Source of the DNA: Saccharomycopsis fibuligera x Saccharomycopsis cf. fibuligera
Lineage: Eukaryota; Ascomycota; Saccharomycetes; Ascoideales; Saccharomycopsidaceae
Length of the DNA: 64,000 nt
Direction: 5' to 3'
Assembly: GCA_001936135.1 (NCBI GenBank)
Contig: CP012809.1
Location: 1,103,501-1,167,500, forward strand
Made by a program: the position numbers and the translations under genes. Each line of letters begins with the position of its first letter. Position 1 is the first letter of the stretch. The notes under the pieces are model-generated. The model searched no databases and was not told the DNA's origin. It saw only the letters and a program-made list of their open reading frames with translations. Shown piece after piece: positions 10,334 to 20,936 of the stretch.

Positions 10334-12539
10334 TATTGGTTGTGAGTAAGAACTTGAATTAATAGAATAGGAGAAGTATAGGGGTGAGAATATACTATAT
10401 TAATGAAAGGAATAAAAAAAAGGAGAATTATTAAAAAGTAAAAAATCAGGAACGTTGATATCTTTTATATTTGTTGCCTCAGCAGCAGAAATGCAAAAAA
10501 AAAAAAAAAAAACTTTCGTGAAAACCCACAGGTCAATTCACATTATTAATTAAGCTCAGATGAAAAAGAAATACATAGAAAAAAGAAAAAAAAAGCTCGG
10601 AAAAAGCGTTGTAACTTGCAGTCCTGCAGCCCTGCAAGCTGCATCACATCGGTGGCTGCGCATCTGGCTGGTGCTTTGTCAGCATTACTCGAAATTATAT
10701 ATTTATACTCTGCGGTGCATTATCAATAGATGGAGATATCGGACACAACAAAATCCACAGTAGTTGCTATTGACACCCGAAGCTGTCTCTCCCTGGCTTC
10801 AATCACTTTTTTCTCCTCAAAATGACTGTGTTGCTGACGATGTTAGTGGCAAAGTCCATTGATCCACCGCCCACATGTATTTCAACGCCAAATAGAAAGT
10901 TAGCCTAAACGCAAGACATAATTGAAAGTTCGCGTGTTTGCCGTTGCTTATCTCGATTCCGAAATGTTGAGTTGCTAGAAGGCTGTCTGGATTTTCAGTT
11001 GCTAATCATTCCTATTTTTCTCAGGACTTTAAGTCGATGATGTTGCGGGATACAAATTATAATAGTTTTTCCGACTGTAGCTCGCTGCATGCTGTTACCC
11101 AGCCTGCCACATTTGCATGCGTTTGCAGAACAAAGAGAAGAAAATTGAAGAAACACGGGCAAGACAGAGAAAAATTTTCTGTCCCGATTTCCGATTTTTC
11201 TTCTATAAGGTTATTGAATGTCTCAATAGTTTTCGCAGCTGGCAAAAAAAATCTTTCCGAAAAAGAGCACGGGCACAGAGCACATGATTTTTTTTGTCCC
11301 ATCAGGGCACTGACCTAATTAGTGACTAAGCATTGCGAGGCGCGCGGTTCCATTCACGTGCCTCAGTAGGGCCCCGAGTTTCAGAGCTACTGCTCTGTCT
11401 TTGTGACCATCTGGGACCTTTTGATGTTTTATTAGAACTCTTACTGTTTCTAGGCATATTAAATCAAGTGGTGTATTGGAAGAGTTTTGTAGCAATAATT
11501 AATAAAGCTGGGTCCCGACCTCCAACCCCCAAGTACACAGTTATCTTTATATAACTATATCTCTCCTTCAGTTTTCCTTTATTCGTACTTGTCCTGTCTT
11601 CAGTATTTCTATTTACAAATATTATCTGCTTTTGTGTTAGTTATGCACGTAGACGCAACACACATCACCGTCATGACTTTTATACCATAGTATTGGTATA
11701 CGCCCATTCCGCTCACATTGACGTCAACGCTAAGTGTACAAGAGCCGTTACCCATCCCATAGTTTAAAAATATATCCGGGTTATGTATAAAGCTACCCTA
11801 CAGTCTAGATCAATGTATGGCTGTACCCAGGCACATATATGTACTTGTGACAGTGTAGCCGCAGCAGTGTGAATGTATTTGACAGTAGCGTGTTTGCAGA
11901 CAGACTGCGCAACTGTCAGGACTCTAGCCTCTCATGATAAATATATCCTACTATGTGGTGTATCACTGCAGTAGTCACTTTCAAGCCTTTAAGCATCCTG
12001 AAATGACTCATATCTAGGCTTCTGAGGTGCGTAAAAATCAAGGGTTAGACACTGTACAATAATCCTCGATCGGGGCAGCGACATGCAGTATGGCAAGGGC
12101 CACACTTTTTCATTCAAGTCCACCGACCATCTAATCAATCAAAGAATCAACCAACCAGTATAATAAATCTGAGGACCGAAAAATAGCCCCACCCCCTGTA
12201 AGTGATTAATCGATAATGACCAACTGATTGAATTCCTTTTGCTTGCTTTACCTGCTTTCAAAAGCTCGCTTCATATTGGCCTATTCAGGGCGTACCCTCT
12301 CCTCAAGATAGACAGCCCAGTATTGCGCAATCCCCATGGCCATGCGTAATCTGGCCAGGAAGCCACGGTCGTCGGAGCACATTCGCCGGAACAATGTCTT
12401 TCATATATAAACTTCCCAAATCCTAAAATCGAAGAAGAGTTCAACACAGGGGTGGAGAATAAAAGTATTGAGAAAGCTGTTTATAACATTTTCTTGCTTT
12501 ATTTAGACGCATAGTAAAAACTAATCAACAACTTTTATC
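10334..12539. promoter_or_regulatory. Divergent 2.2-kb promoter region, ADH6-like / dioxygenase
   Basis: This long shared upstream region contains no convincing gene; frames around 11037-11554 on both strands overlap each other and look random. A TCACGTG at 11354-11360 and a TGTGGC core (minus strand, 12099-12104) resemble Cbf1 and Met31/32 sites of sulfur genes. CCCCT stress-type elements occur around 12190. Motif readings are by eye and short. Confidence 0.45.
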
Positions 12540-13808
12540 ATGTCCACCACTATTAGCTTAACAGGGAAGGAAGAGGCCCCAATAGATAAGCACATTAAAG
12601 AACTCATTATTAACAATGAAAAGTCTTCTATTCTTAAGCAAGGCTCTACTGCCTCGGGAGCCGATCCTAAAGGCCTTGAGATATTGCCAGAGCCAGCTAA
12701 ACAAAGATTCAGAGACGCGGGGGTAGATATCTCTCAAGGGTATCCATCCAGACCACAGAAGGATAAGATTCCAATCTACGTTGACGAGGCTTTTGAAATC
12801 AGAAACAAGGATTACCCATATATTGAAAGAGGTAAGAATGCTGACCCAGAGAAAAAGGCTCTTTTTGGTGCTGCTAAAGAAGTCAGAAATTTGACCAACC
12901 ACATTGGTACCGAAATCATTGGATTGCAATTGTCTGATTTAAACGATAAACAAAAAGATGAATTGGCACTTCTTGTTGCAGAAAGAGTGGTGGTTTTCTT
13001 TAGAGACCAAAAATTGGCTCCACAAAAACAGTTGGAATTGGGACACTACTGGGGTCAAGTTGAAGTACATCCACAAACTCCACAAGTTCCAGGATTGCCA
13101 GGAATGACTACCATTTGGGTAGACTACAGAAGAACTTTTGGCGGGACCAAAATGACTTTCAAGAATGCCAACTGGAGTAATTGGGATCCTAAATACGGTG
13201 CTAGAGGTAACGAAACTTGGCACACTGACTTGGTGCACGAGCATCAACCAGCTGGTATTACTCATTTACACAATGACACCATTCCAGATGTTGGTGGTGA
13301 TACTCTTTGGGCATCCGGCTACGCTGCTTATGATAAATTGTCACCAGAATTTCAAAAATTTTTAGAAGGAAAGCAAGCTGTTTACACTTCCTCTCACTCA
13401 TATTTGGACCGCAATGATCCATTTGCTGGACCTAAAAAAATTGAAAGAATTCACCCAATAGTGAGAACTCATCCTGCAACTGGATGGAAGTTTTTATTTG
13501 TCAACAGAAAAATGTGCAAGAGAATCATTGGATTGAACCCGGTTGAAAGTGATTTGGTATTGAAGTACTTAAACCACGTTTATGAAAAGAATGCTGATAT
13601 CCAGGTCAGATTCAACTGGAGACCAAGTAAGCCTGGTTATGGTACCTCAGCAATTTGGGATAACAGATGCTCACAACATAGAACCGTATGGGACCACGAG
13701 GGTAAAGAACCAAGACATGGTACTAGAGTTACTTCATTGGCTGAAAAGCCGTTCTTTGATCCAAATTCTCCAACTCAAAGAGAGGCTTTAGGTAAGTCTT
13801 TGGAGTAG
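12540..13808 (+). CDS. TauD/TfdA-family Fe(II)/2-oxoglutarate dioxygenase (422 aa)
   Basis: The family oxidises sulfonates such as taurine, or other acids, with 2-oxoglutarate and O2. The iron triad is visible as H228 and D230 in ETWHTDLVHE, and H380 in IWDNRCSQH. The 2-oxoglutarate-binding arginine is likely R396 in EPRHGTR. The N-terminal 110 residues are a variable extension usual for fungal members. It is related to Saccharomyces Jlp1 but belongs to the broader fungal 'WHTDLVHE' group, so the true substrate is open and no symbol is given. No CTG codon occurs. The long upstream region contains possible sulfur-control motifs, which would fit a sulfonate-scavenging role (inference). Confidence 0.9.
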   Translation: MSTTISLTGKEEAPIDKHIKELIINNEKSSILKQGSTASGADPKGLEILPEPAKQRFRDAGVDISQGYPSRPQKDKIPIYVDEAFEIRNKDYPYIERGKNADPEKKALFGAAKEVRNLTNHIGTEIIGLQLSDLNDKQKDELALLVAERVVVFFRDQKLAPQKQLELGHYWGQVEVHPQTPQVPGLPGMTTIWVDYRRTFGGTKMTFKNANWSNWDPKYGARGNETWHTDLVHEHQPAGITHLHNDTIPDVGGDTLWASGYAAYDKLSPEFQKFLEGKQAVYTSSHSYLDRNDPFAGPKKIERIHPIVRTHPATGWKFLFVNRKMCKRIIGLNPVESDLVLKYLNHVYEKNADIQVRFNWRPSKPGYGTSAIWDNRCSQHRTVWDHEGKEPRHGTRVTSLAEKPFFDPNSPTQREALGKSLE

Positions 13809-14512
13809 GTTAGATGGAAGAACTTAAAGATATTTTGAATAAATATGTAACTTGAATAAATATGTAATTTGACTACTTGAAATTTTGATTTTTACCTTTT
13901 TTTCGATGATTCTTAGTTCTTCTCCAATGATGGCGTAGCAGGCGCACTTGTTGTACTTACATGATATGTGATGTTTATAGTATACCCTCGTAAGTGCATT
14001 AGCAAAGCTGTAGAACTCCCGTGACTTCCGACCATAGACAGAGTGCGATGGATGCTGTGGCGGCGTCTAGCGGGAGAAGGCGATTAGGCGCTGCGATGAA
14101 TGAAGGAATGAATAGATTTACAAACCACTAACTCTACAAACCATTCTTTTTACCTCCGGTGGGGAGACGAATATATACTGAGGGAGTCGCCTTGTGGTTT
14201 ATCTTGCTGATTATTTTGCATTTGTTTTCGTTTGCAGCGTTATATAGTGGTTTTATAGTGTCTTCTCAGTTAATGCGTTGGCTATTCTTTTGAAATCTGT
14301 GTGTTACAGTCAATAATAACCAAGTCAGTTTGACATATACGCGAAGCACAAGCCAGGTTCAAAATTGTCGGCAATTTTATGTGTTGGGCTAGCTGATTTT
14401 TCAACTTCACAGAACTGAGAGCCATACAAATATTAGAAATTATATGAAGAATCAATAGCAGTCGATTCTAAACAAACGAAAACAAAAATAACAGTCAATC
14501 ATTCAACTTGAT
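13809..14512. other. Intergenic, dioxygenase to Asi-like gene
   Basis: This 704-bp spacer holds the 3' end of the dioxygenase and the promoter of the downstream gene. A TATA-like ATATATAC lies at about 14171-14178. No other gene was seen. Confidence 0.5.
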
Positions 14513-17500
14513 ATGTCCGCTACACCCGGTTACATCACCTTCTTTCATCAAGCAACCAGCACCGCGATTGCCGCCGTAGCAGCATCAGCTACTAGCGCCA
14601 TCACCAATGCCAACAGTTGGAATTACCTTGCGAATAACAACCAAGCAGTTGCACTAGCTAATACTCAGCAACAATATCACAATCATCAGCATAGTCATGA
14701 CCAACAGCAACATCCCAAGTTTCTCAATACCACCAACCCATATGTGCCGAAAGTTGTTATTGGTTTAATCAACTCGGTAATTGCACAGTCTTATGAAGCA
14801 GACCTGCCGCAGCAGCGCAATTTGAACTTCTTCTTGAGCTACTTGATTTCACCGTATGCCACAGTATGTATGCTTATGGCGATTGTGTTAAACCGGACAA
14901 TGGTGTTTGCCACAACCACTAGAATGAGAAACTTGAGAGACTCCGCAAGAAATGATTTAAATGGTACTAATGGTACAGTTAATGCTCATGTAGAGACGGG
15001 GTTGGATGACGACGAAGATGGAGTGTGGAGTGTGCGGAAAATAGCACACAAGCTAAGATCATTGTTTAATAAACTTGTCAAGTTCCCAAAATGGGTGAAA
15101 GTTGGTTTACGTCTAGTCATGACTGCGATTTTGCTCAAGAATTTGCAAATTATTCTCATTGCTTTGAATTGTTATGTACCAGCGGTGAACAAAGTGCTAC
15201 AATATTTTGAAATTTTCAATTATACACCGCCACCGCAAGAGTCGCAAAGTTATTTAACCTCAATAAAGTACGACTCTACAAAATTCACTAAAATATTTGG
15301 CAGCAGTGTAACAGTGGGGGAAAATTTAAACTACCCACACAAGTTATTTGGCCACATTGGCCCATCAACTAGCTTCTTGTGGCCATTATATTTGACATTT
15401 TGCCTAAGTCAATTTGTTGAGACTTTTTGCTCAGTTACCAGTGGTACACAGCCTAGTGTTGATACCTCGCTTACATTATTTGAGCATTCTATTGCTTTCC
15501 ACGAATTTGACAATGCCGCACTTTTGGCGCAGAAACCAAGTCCTGAATTACTTTTTCTCTGTTTGAATTCAGTACTCAATCACAGCGCTATTCATGTTTT
15601 GAAGTTGCTCAATTTGCAGAAATACAGATTGATTGTGCTGTCAGCCCTCGGGATGTCGTTTATCTCGTATTATATCTCGGTAGTCATTAGCGGAAGACTT
15701 CAGTTTTTCCCAACCATTGTGATTATGTCATTTGTCCCTCAGGTTGGGATCATTATGATTATTATTTTTTGTGCTTTGATTTATCTCAGTGCTAGTATTT
15801 TAGCCGAAGGCAACAATAACAACGACAATCGATTAACATTTGTGAATTTAGGGCTTGAAAATTTTAACGTGAATTTATCTGATGATTTCAATAGCGTATT
15901 GGTAAAGCTAAGCGTGATTGCATTAACCACAGCAACCAAAAAATCATTCATCAAAGAATTATCCTTTGTAGGATTACCTGAATCTAGTTGGTTAGATTCT
16001 GAGATTGCCAAAATCGAGAAAGTATTTCGGAAAAAACAACAGCGAAAGGCGTTAGCGGAAATCAATGACAACAGTGATGAAGCGAATGGAGTGGATGGTT
16101 CTATCTACACCAAGCGGTTCATTTCAAATTATAATAAATTTTTCGAAGTGCCACCAGAGTTAATTGAAATGCTAGAAGAAGAAAAACAGAACAGTAATGG
16201 TAGCCAGAACAACAATTACAACAATAACGGTGATGATGGTGCTAGTACTAGCAATGGCAGAAGTGGTAATAATACCTGGATAATTTCAAAAAAGATGCAC
16301 AAATTCATTGTATTACTGAAATTTTTCTTCAAGTTGGTTTATTGCTTAACTTTCAAGAGAAAATCAATAATTGCCAAAAACAAATCACTTCACCGGAAAA
16401 ATGAACTTTTGAGAGCATCGGCAGTTCGTAAAGCAAGCGCACGCAAACTAAATGGGTCTAATTCCAGTCAAGACATTGATTCTGTAGCCACTGCTGATGC
16501 TGTTGCTGGAGAGACTTTCTTCGATGAAAATGACTTTAGTATTGATTACAACAAACTTCTTGAAGGCCCAGTAATGGCAGAAATGGATGATACTTCAGAT
16601 TTTGAGCTTGACAGTTTGCCTTCAGATTTTGAAAATGACGATGATGACGATGATGGTGAAGTATACGAACCATTAGAGTTTGATTCTGAGTATGAAAGTG
16701 AAGCGGATGGAAGTTTTAATGCCAATGATAACAGCATTGTCAATAATACTGGTTTCACGACTTCGGTGACGGAAATGCCATTATCTGATGCTGGAGTGAA
16801 AAGAAAAAGAGGCAGACCACCAAAGAATGCAATGAAATCGCAACAATCACAACAACAAACATTGGATATCGTAAACTACAATCAAAATAAAAGCAGCAGT
16901 TTGATCTCTGAAGTGTTTGATCCTAAAGATATATACTCGTTGCTTGCTACAAGATCCAGCACCGGTGTACTGAATAGCCGTGGCGACAGCAACACTGATA
17001 CCGCCAAAAGCCTTACAGCAAATGATGATTTTAAAAAGATTTTGGCCTGTCATTTGTCAAACGACTTGCAAAGTCTAGCCAAACATGAACAATTAGTTAC
17101 AGTGTCTCATCGAAGACCAATCACCAGATTATTTTTCAACCAAAATTTTTGCAACAATAATGGCAATGATGAAGACGAAGATGAAGAATACGGCACTGCT
17201 AGTGAGATGCTCGGTGTTCGCAACAAGGGCGACGAGACGGTGAAGTTGATTCGATTGATTATGGAAAAGCGCAAGAATGCTTTTGTTGGGGATATCGAGA
17301 AGCAAAGAAGGAAGCATCATCACGAACATGACGAATTTGATGAATATGGTGGTGAAGATGAGGAGGAAGATGAAGAGGAAGATGATATGGACTTTTCAAA
17401 ACAGTTTACTTGTGTAATTTGTCAAAGCCACCCACGGCAGATTATCTTGTGGCCATGTAAATGCTTGGCTATTTGTGATAATTGCCGTTTGTCGTTGGTG

Positions 17501-17572
17501 TTAAGAAATTTTAACAGCTGCGTATGCTGTCGCAGAAGCATTGACGGCTACTCTAAGGTGTACATGCCGTAA
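14513..17572 (+). CDS. Asi1/Asi3-type inner nuclear membrane RING ubiquitin ligase (1019 aa)
   Basis: Asi proteins form an E3 ligase in the inner nuclear membrane that degrades misplaced membrane proteins and latent Stp1/Stp2, damping amino-acid signalling. The C-terminal RING spans about 965-1015, with C967/C970, C982/C984, C988/C991 and C1003/C1006 around ILWPCKC, DNCRLSLVLRNF and CVCCRR; this ending is characteristic of Asi1/Asi3. Four or five hydrophobic segments lie in the first 430 residues (for example YATVCMLMAIVL, SFLWPLYLTFC, LIVLSALGMSFISYY). The middle is Asn/Asp-rich with long acidic runs. An AT-hook-like KRKRGRPPK occurs near residue 763, unusual for this family. Start is the first ATG; Q/H-rich tracts follow. 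It cannot be assigned to Asi1 versus Asi3. Confidence 0.88.
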   Translation: MSATPGYITFFHQATSTAIAAVAASATSAITNANSWNYLANNNQAVALANTQQQYHNHQHSHDQQQHPKFLNTTNPYVPKVVIGLINSVIAQSYEADLPQQRNLNFFLSYLISPYATVCMLMAIVLNRTMVFATTTRMRNLRDSARNDLNGTNGTVNAHVETGLDDDEDGVWSVRKIAHKLRSLFNKLVKFPKWVKVGLRLVMTAILLKNLQIILIALNCYVPAVNKVLQYFEIFNYTPPPQESQSYLTSIKYDSTKFTKIFGSSVTVGENLNYPHKLFGHIGPSTSFLWPLYLTFCLSQFVETFCSVTSGTQPSVDTSLTLFEHSIAFHEFDNAALLAQKPSPELLFLCLNSVLNHSAIHVLKLLNLQKYRLIVLSALGMSFISYYISVVISGRLQFFPTIVIMSFVPQVGIIMIIIFCALIYLSASILAEGNNNNDNRLTFVNLGLENFNVNLSDDFNSVLVKLSVIALTTATKKSFIKELSFVGLPESSWLDSEIAKIEKVFRKKQQRKALAEINDNSDEANGVDGSIYTKRFISNYNKFFEVPPELIEMLEEEKQNSNGSQNNNYNNNGDDGASTSNGRSGNNTWIISKKMHKFIVLLKFFFKLVYCLTFKRKSIIAKNKSLHRKNELLRASAVRKASARKLNGSNSSQDIDSVATADAVAGETFFDENDFSIDYNKLLEGPVMAEMDDTSDFELDSLPSDFENDDDDDDGEVYEPLEFDSEYESEADGSFNANDNSIVNNTGFTTSVTEMPLSDAGVKRKRGRPPKNAMKSQQSQQQTLDIVNYNQNKSSSLISEVFDPKDIYSLLATRSSTGVLNSRGDSNTDTAKSLTANDDFKKILACHLSNDLQSLAKHEQLVTVSHRRPITRLFFNQNFCNNNGNDEDEDEEYGTASEMLGVRNKGDETVKLIRLIMEKRKNAFVGDIEKQRRKHHHEHDEFDEYGGEDEEEDEEEDDMDFSKQFTCVICQSHPRQIILWPCKCLAICDNCRLSLVLRNFNSCVCCRRSIDGYSKVYMP

Positions 17573-18212
17573 TCTGATTGAAAATTGTGTTATAATAGAT
17601 GAAGTATATATTATTGGATGGCGAAGTTTCCGCAATAATAAACGAATAATGACGAAATGTTAGTGATTTGTAATGTATACATGCTGACACACATGTGTAG
17701 ATTGACGATCCCCGACAATGGCAGCTTGTTCCGATATTTCATCCGTGGATGTTTTGCCAGAAAGATCTTGTGCGATCAAAGATGGAAGATCAATGTCTGG
17801 GGAAACCTGGAGAAACTTGGAGAATACCGGTAGCCAATGCGATACAACGGAGGGAAACGGACATCTGTCAATTGTATTTATTAGCATTCGTGGCTGGCTG
17901 GCTGGCCGTAGACAACTGTAATTGCAACTGTGGACGCCAATTAAGTGGGTGAGGGGAGTGGGGCTGCGGCTGGGTTTGTGTGGAGGTGGAGGTGAAGCAG
18001 CGACACATGTATATAAAGCCATTGAAACTTCCACGTCAACCGACAACTGGAACAGCTTCTCCTACTACCACCATTTCTCTACATCCTCTGCTCATCTATC
18101 CATCTGATATCCATTAGATCTTCCTCGAGTAGACATCCGGTTCAACTTTCTATATATTGCAACTGCTACTACTCCGCACTTGAGCCGATTGCAATTGTCC
18201 TCTCTTAGTCAC
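17573..18212. promoter_or_regulatory. Promoter of aspartate aminotransferase gene
   Basis: This 640-bp region lies between two co-directional genes. A TATATAAAG box is at 18010-18018, about 200 bp before the upstream ATG of the aminotransferase. The following CT/CA-rich stretch looks like a transcription start region. Frames on both strands here show no protein similarity. Confidence 0.6.
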
Positions 18213-19736
18213 ATGCTCAGCCGAATCCCGCCGCAAAGTGGCTGCGCTCTAAAAACTCTTCAAATTACTCATCGCTGCTGCTCCACGAGCTCCTTCTTGG
18301 GCTCTAAGGTGTTCTTAGCCCACTACTCCTCGCTATTCCATCTCAGATCAGCACCATTAAACAGCAGTATTCAAGCTCTGCCAATAATTAATACCTCCAA
18401 AATCCAAAGAAATATGTCCGTTTTCAAGAAAATCAACAAGTTGCCTCCAGACCCATTGTTCGGGTTGAAGACCAGAATGGCCAAGGATACCAGACCAGTC
18501 AAGGTCGACTTGGGTATCGGGGCTTACAGGGACCACAATGGACAGCCATGGATCTTGCCTTCGGTTGCTGCTGCTGAGAAGAAAATTCAAGCAGATCCAT
18601 CTTTTAACCATGAGTACTTGCCAATTGATGGTAATGCAAAATTCCTTGATGAAGCCCTCAAGATCCTTTTTGGTGAAGACTTGACCAGCAAAATCAAGGA
18701 TCGCACAATTTCTGCGCAATCCCTTTCTGGTACCGGTGCATTGCACTTTACTGGCACTTTTTTGAGTAGATTCCTTAACAAGACCCCTGAAGAAAGAATT
18801 ATTTACCTTTCTAACCCAACCTGGGCTAATCACAAGCAAATCTTTGAATCTTTGGGCTTCACTGTCAAGTTGTACCCATACTGGGATGCAAAGACCAAAT
18901 CTTTGGACATTGAGGGGATGTTGAACACTATTGGTTCTGCTGAATCTGGCTCCATTTTCCTTTTACATGCTGTTGCCCATAACCCAACTGGTTTGGATCC
19001 AACTAAAGAACAATGGAATACCATTTTGGAAGCCCTCAAGGACAAACAGCATTTCCCAATTTTTGACATCGCATACCAAGGCTTTGCTTCCGGCTCTTTG
19101 GAAGAAGATTCTTACTCTTTGAGATTGGGTGTCCAAAAATTGCCAAACACTCCAATCATTGTCTGTCAATCTTTCGCTAAAAACTTGGGTTTGTACGGTG
19201 AAAGAACTGGGGCTATCCACTTGGTTTTGCCTGAGTACTTCTCTAGCAACAAGGTTTCTGGCCAAGGTGTGAAGACCAATGTTGCTCCAGATGCTGAAGC
19301 TGACCCTCAAGAGTTCAAAGGAGCTGTGTTGTCTCAATTTAAGAAAATCACCAGATCTGAACTTTCGAATCCTCCAGCTTACGGCTCCAAGATTGCCGCT
19401 GAAGTCTTATCTGACCCAGAATTAAGAAAACAATGGGAAGAGGATTTGAGAACCATGTCTACCAAAATCAACAGCATGAGAGCTAAATTGAGAGACTTGT
19501 TGACTGACACCTACAAAACCCCAGGTAACTGGGACCATATTGTCAACCAAATCGGTATGTTTTCTTTTACTGGGTTGAGCCCAGAGCAGGTGAAACGTTT
19601 GGAAGAAAAGCACGCTGTTTACTTGACCGCTAATGGTAGAGCCTCAGTGGCTGGTTTGAATGAGAGCAATGTCGACTACGTTGCGAAGTCTATTGACGAA
19701 GTAACAAGATACTTTAGCCGTGACGAGAAGCTTTAA
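18213..19736 (+). CDS. AAT2: Aspartate aminotransferase with optional N-terminal presequence (507 or 440 aa)
   Basis: This PLP enzyme interconverts aspartate and 2-oxoglutarate with oxaloacetate and glutamate (malate-aspartate shuttle, amino-acid metabolism). The body closely follows yeast Aat2: KVDLGIGAYRD, SLSGTGALH, HNPTGLDPT, DIAYQGFASG and the PLP-lysine motif CQSFAKN. Two in-frame starts are plausible. ATG 18414 gives a 440-residue protein matching cytosolic/peroxisomal Aat2. ATG 18213 adds 67 residues rich in Ser, Arg and Leu without early acidic residues, ending IQRN before MSVF, which looks like a mitochondrial presequence. The one TATA box lies before both starts. The C-terminus DEKL is not a standard PTS1, unlike the AKL of Saccharomyces Aat2. 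The catalytic body has no CTG codon; the extension has one. Confidence 0.93.
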   Translation: MLSRIPPQSGCALKTLQITHRCCSTSSFLGSKVFLAHYSSLFHLRSAPLNSSIQALPIINTSKIQRNMSVFKKINKLPPDPLFGLKTRMAKDTRPVKVDLGIGAYRDHNGQPWILPSVAAAEKKIQADPSFNHEYLPIDGNAKFLDEALKILFGEDLTSKIKDRTISAQSLSGTGALHFTGTFLSRFLNKTPEERIIYLSNPTWANHKQIFESLGFTVKLYPYWDAKTKSLDIEGMLNTIGSAESGSIFLLHAVAHNPTGLDPTKEQWNTILEALKDKQHFPIFDIAYQGFASGSLEEDSYSLRLGVQKLPNTPIIVCQSFAKNLGLYGERTGAIHLVLPEYFSSNKVSGQGVKTNVAPDAEADPQEFKGAVLSQFKKITRSELSNPPAYGSKIAAEVLSDPELRKQWEEDLRTMSTKINSMRAKLRDLLTDTYKTPGNWDHIVNQIGMFSFTGLSPEQVKRLEEKHAVYLTANGRASVAGLNESNVDYVAKSIDEVTRYFSRDEKL

Positions 19737-20936
19737 TTTTATGATTAATTGTTAGTTGGTGTTTATATTAAAAAAAGTATTATTTAATGAGTGGAGTGGT
19801 GTATAAATAGTGACAATTTTACGTTTTTGTTGATTGTTTGTTGGTTTTTCCTGCTAATAACTTTTTGGTAACTCAAACCAGCTTATTAGTAGCTATATAT
19901 ACTCAACATTACAGCATTTATAATATGAAACTCTCGAATTTGAGCATACTGGTGTAAAATCCGAGAATAAAGGCAGGAGGAGCGTAGACAGAGTCGGAGT
20001 CGCCTTCAAAGGCCGAAATCGAGCTCTGCATCAAAATTTTACAGCTTTGTGAAATTCTAACGACGACTCACTTGTGACTCAACATGCATGAAACATATTC
20101 AACTCTGCATGAAAAATACAAACTGTATCCGATAGTTCGTAATGAGATTGAAACTTTGGCAGTGTTATACAAAACATGTTCTAGTTTATATAATGGCTCC
20201 ACAGGGACGCATGTAATTATGTTATGTCATTCCCTTACCCCCAAAAAAAATGCTTACTGTAATATCCTTTCTAGGTACATTGGCGCACGTGGGGATTATC
20301 TGGTATACAGATATGTACTGACTTTTTGAGAGGAAATTTGGATATTTAATAGACAGATAACTATTGCTTTATCAGTTAATGTATTGGTAACTTTGTGGTG
20401 GCCCATTTTAGTGGTATGAAAAGGCAAATATTTTAGGCTCTTTGCTTTATATATAACACTTCAAAAGTAACAATGAAGCTTTGTCGTATCTTTAGCAATG
20501 GAAAACGTTTTGATGGTATGACTTACGGCTATACATATCTATAATTTCTAATAGCACGTACCGTATATATAACTGAGTACCCCAATTTTGACAAAGCCTT
20601 GCTCTTGAATATTAGTAACTTCACAAATGACAGCAGGTGAAGCGTGGAAAAAAAGTTGTCCCGCCAAGGGACCCATATGTAGTCAACGGTAGACATAATG
20701 GGGCAGGTTCTTTTACAACCATTACAGTCTTTGAAATATTATTCACAGCATAACTAATGGAAGGACAGAAGTATAAAACTAACTTTCTACAAGATTATAT
20801 TATACAAAATATTTAAAAAAAGCATAAGCACAAGAAGTGCCTGCAAGAATAATTTAGAGTGACACACTTGATAGTTTTCATAGTGAAGAAAACATAGTCA
20901 CTACGATAAAAGCTTTTTTTCAGATTCATGAAATGC
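19737..20936. other. Convergent 3' intergenic, aminotransferase / LRR gene
   Basis: This 1.2-kb spacer is between two convergent genes. Only short, unrecognised frames are present (the longest at 20084-20329 is 81 codons, without features). Confidence 0.5.

Noticed and set aside
11037-11554. Overlapping short frames on both strands between ADH6-like gene and dioxygenase
   Set aside because: No motif, no codon bias, and mutual overlap; best read as promoter DNA.
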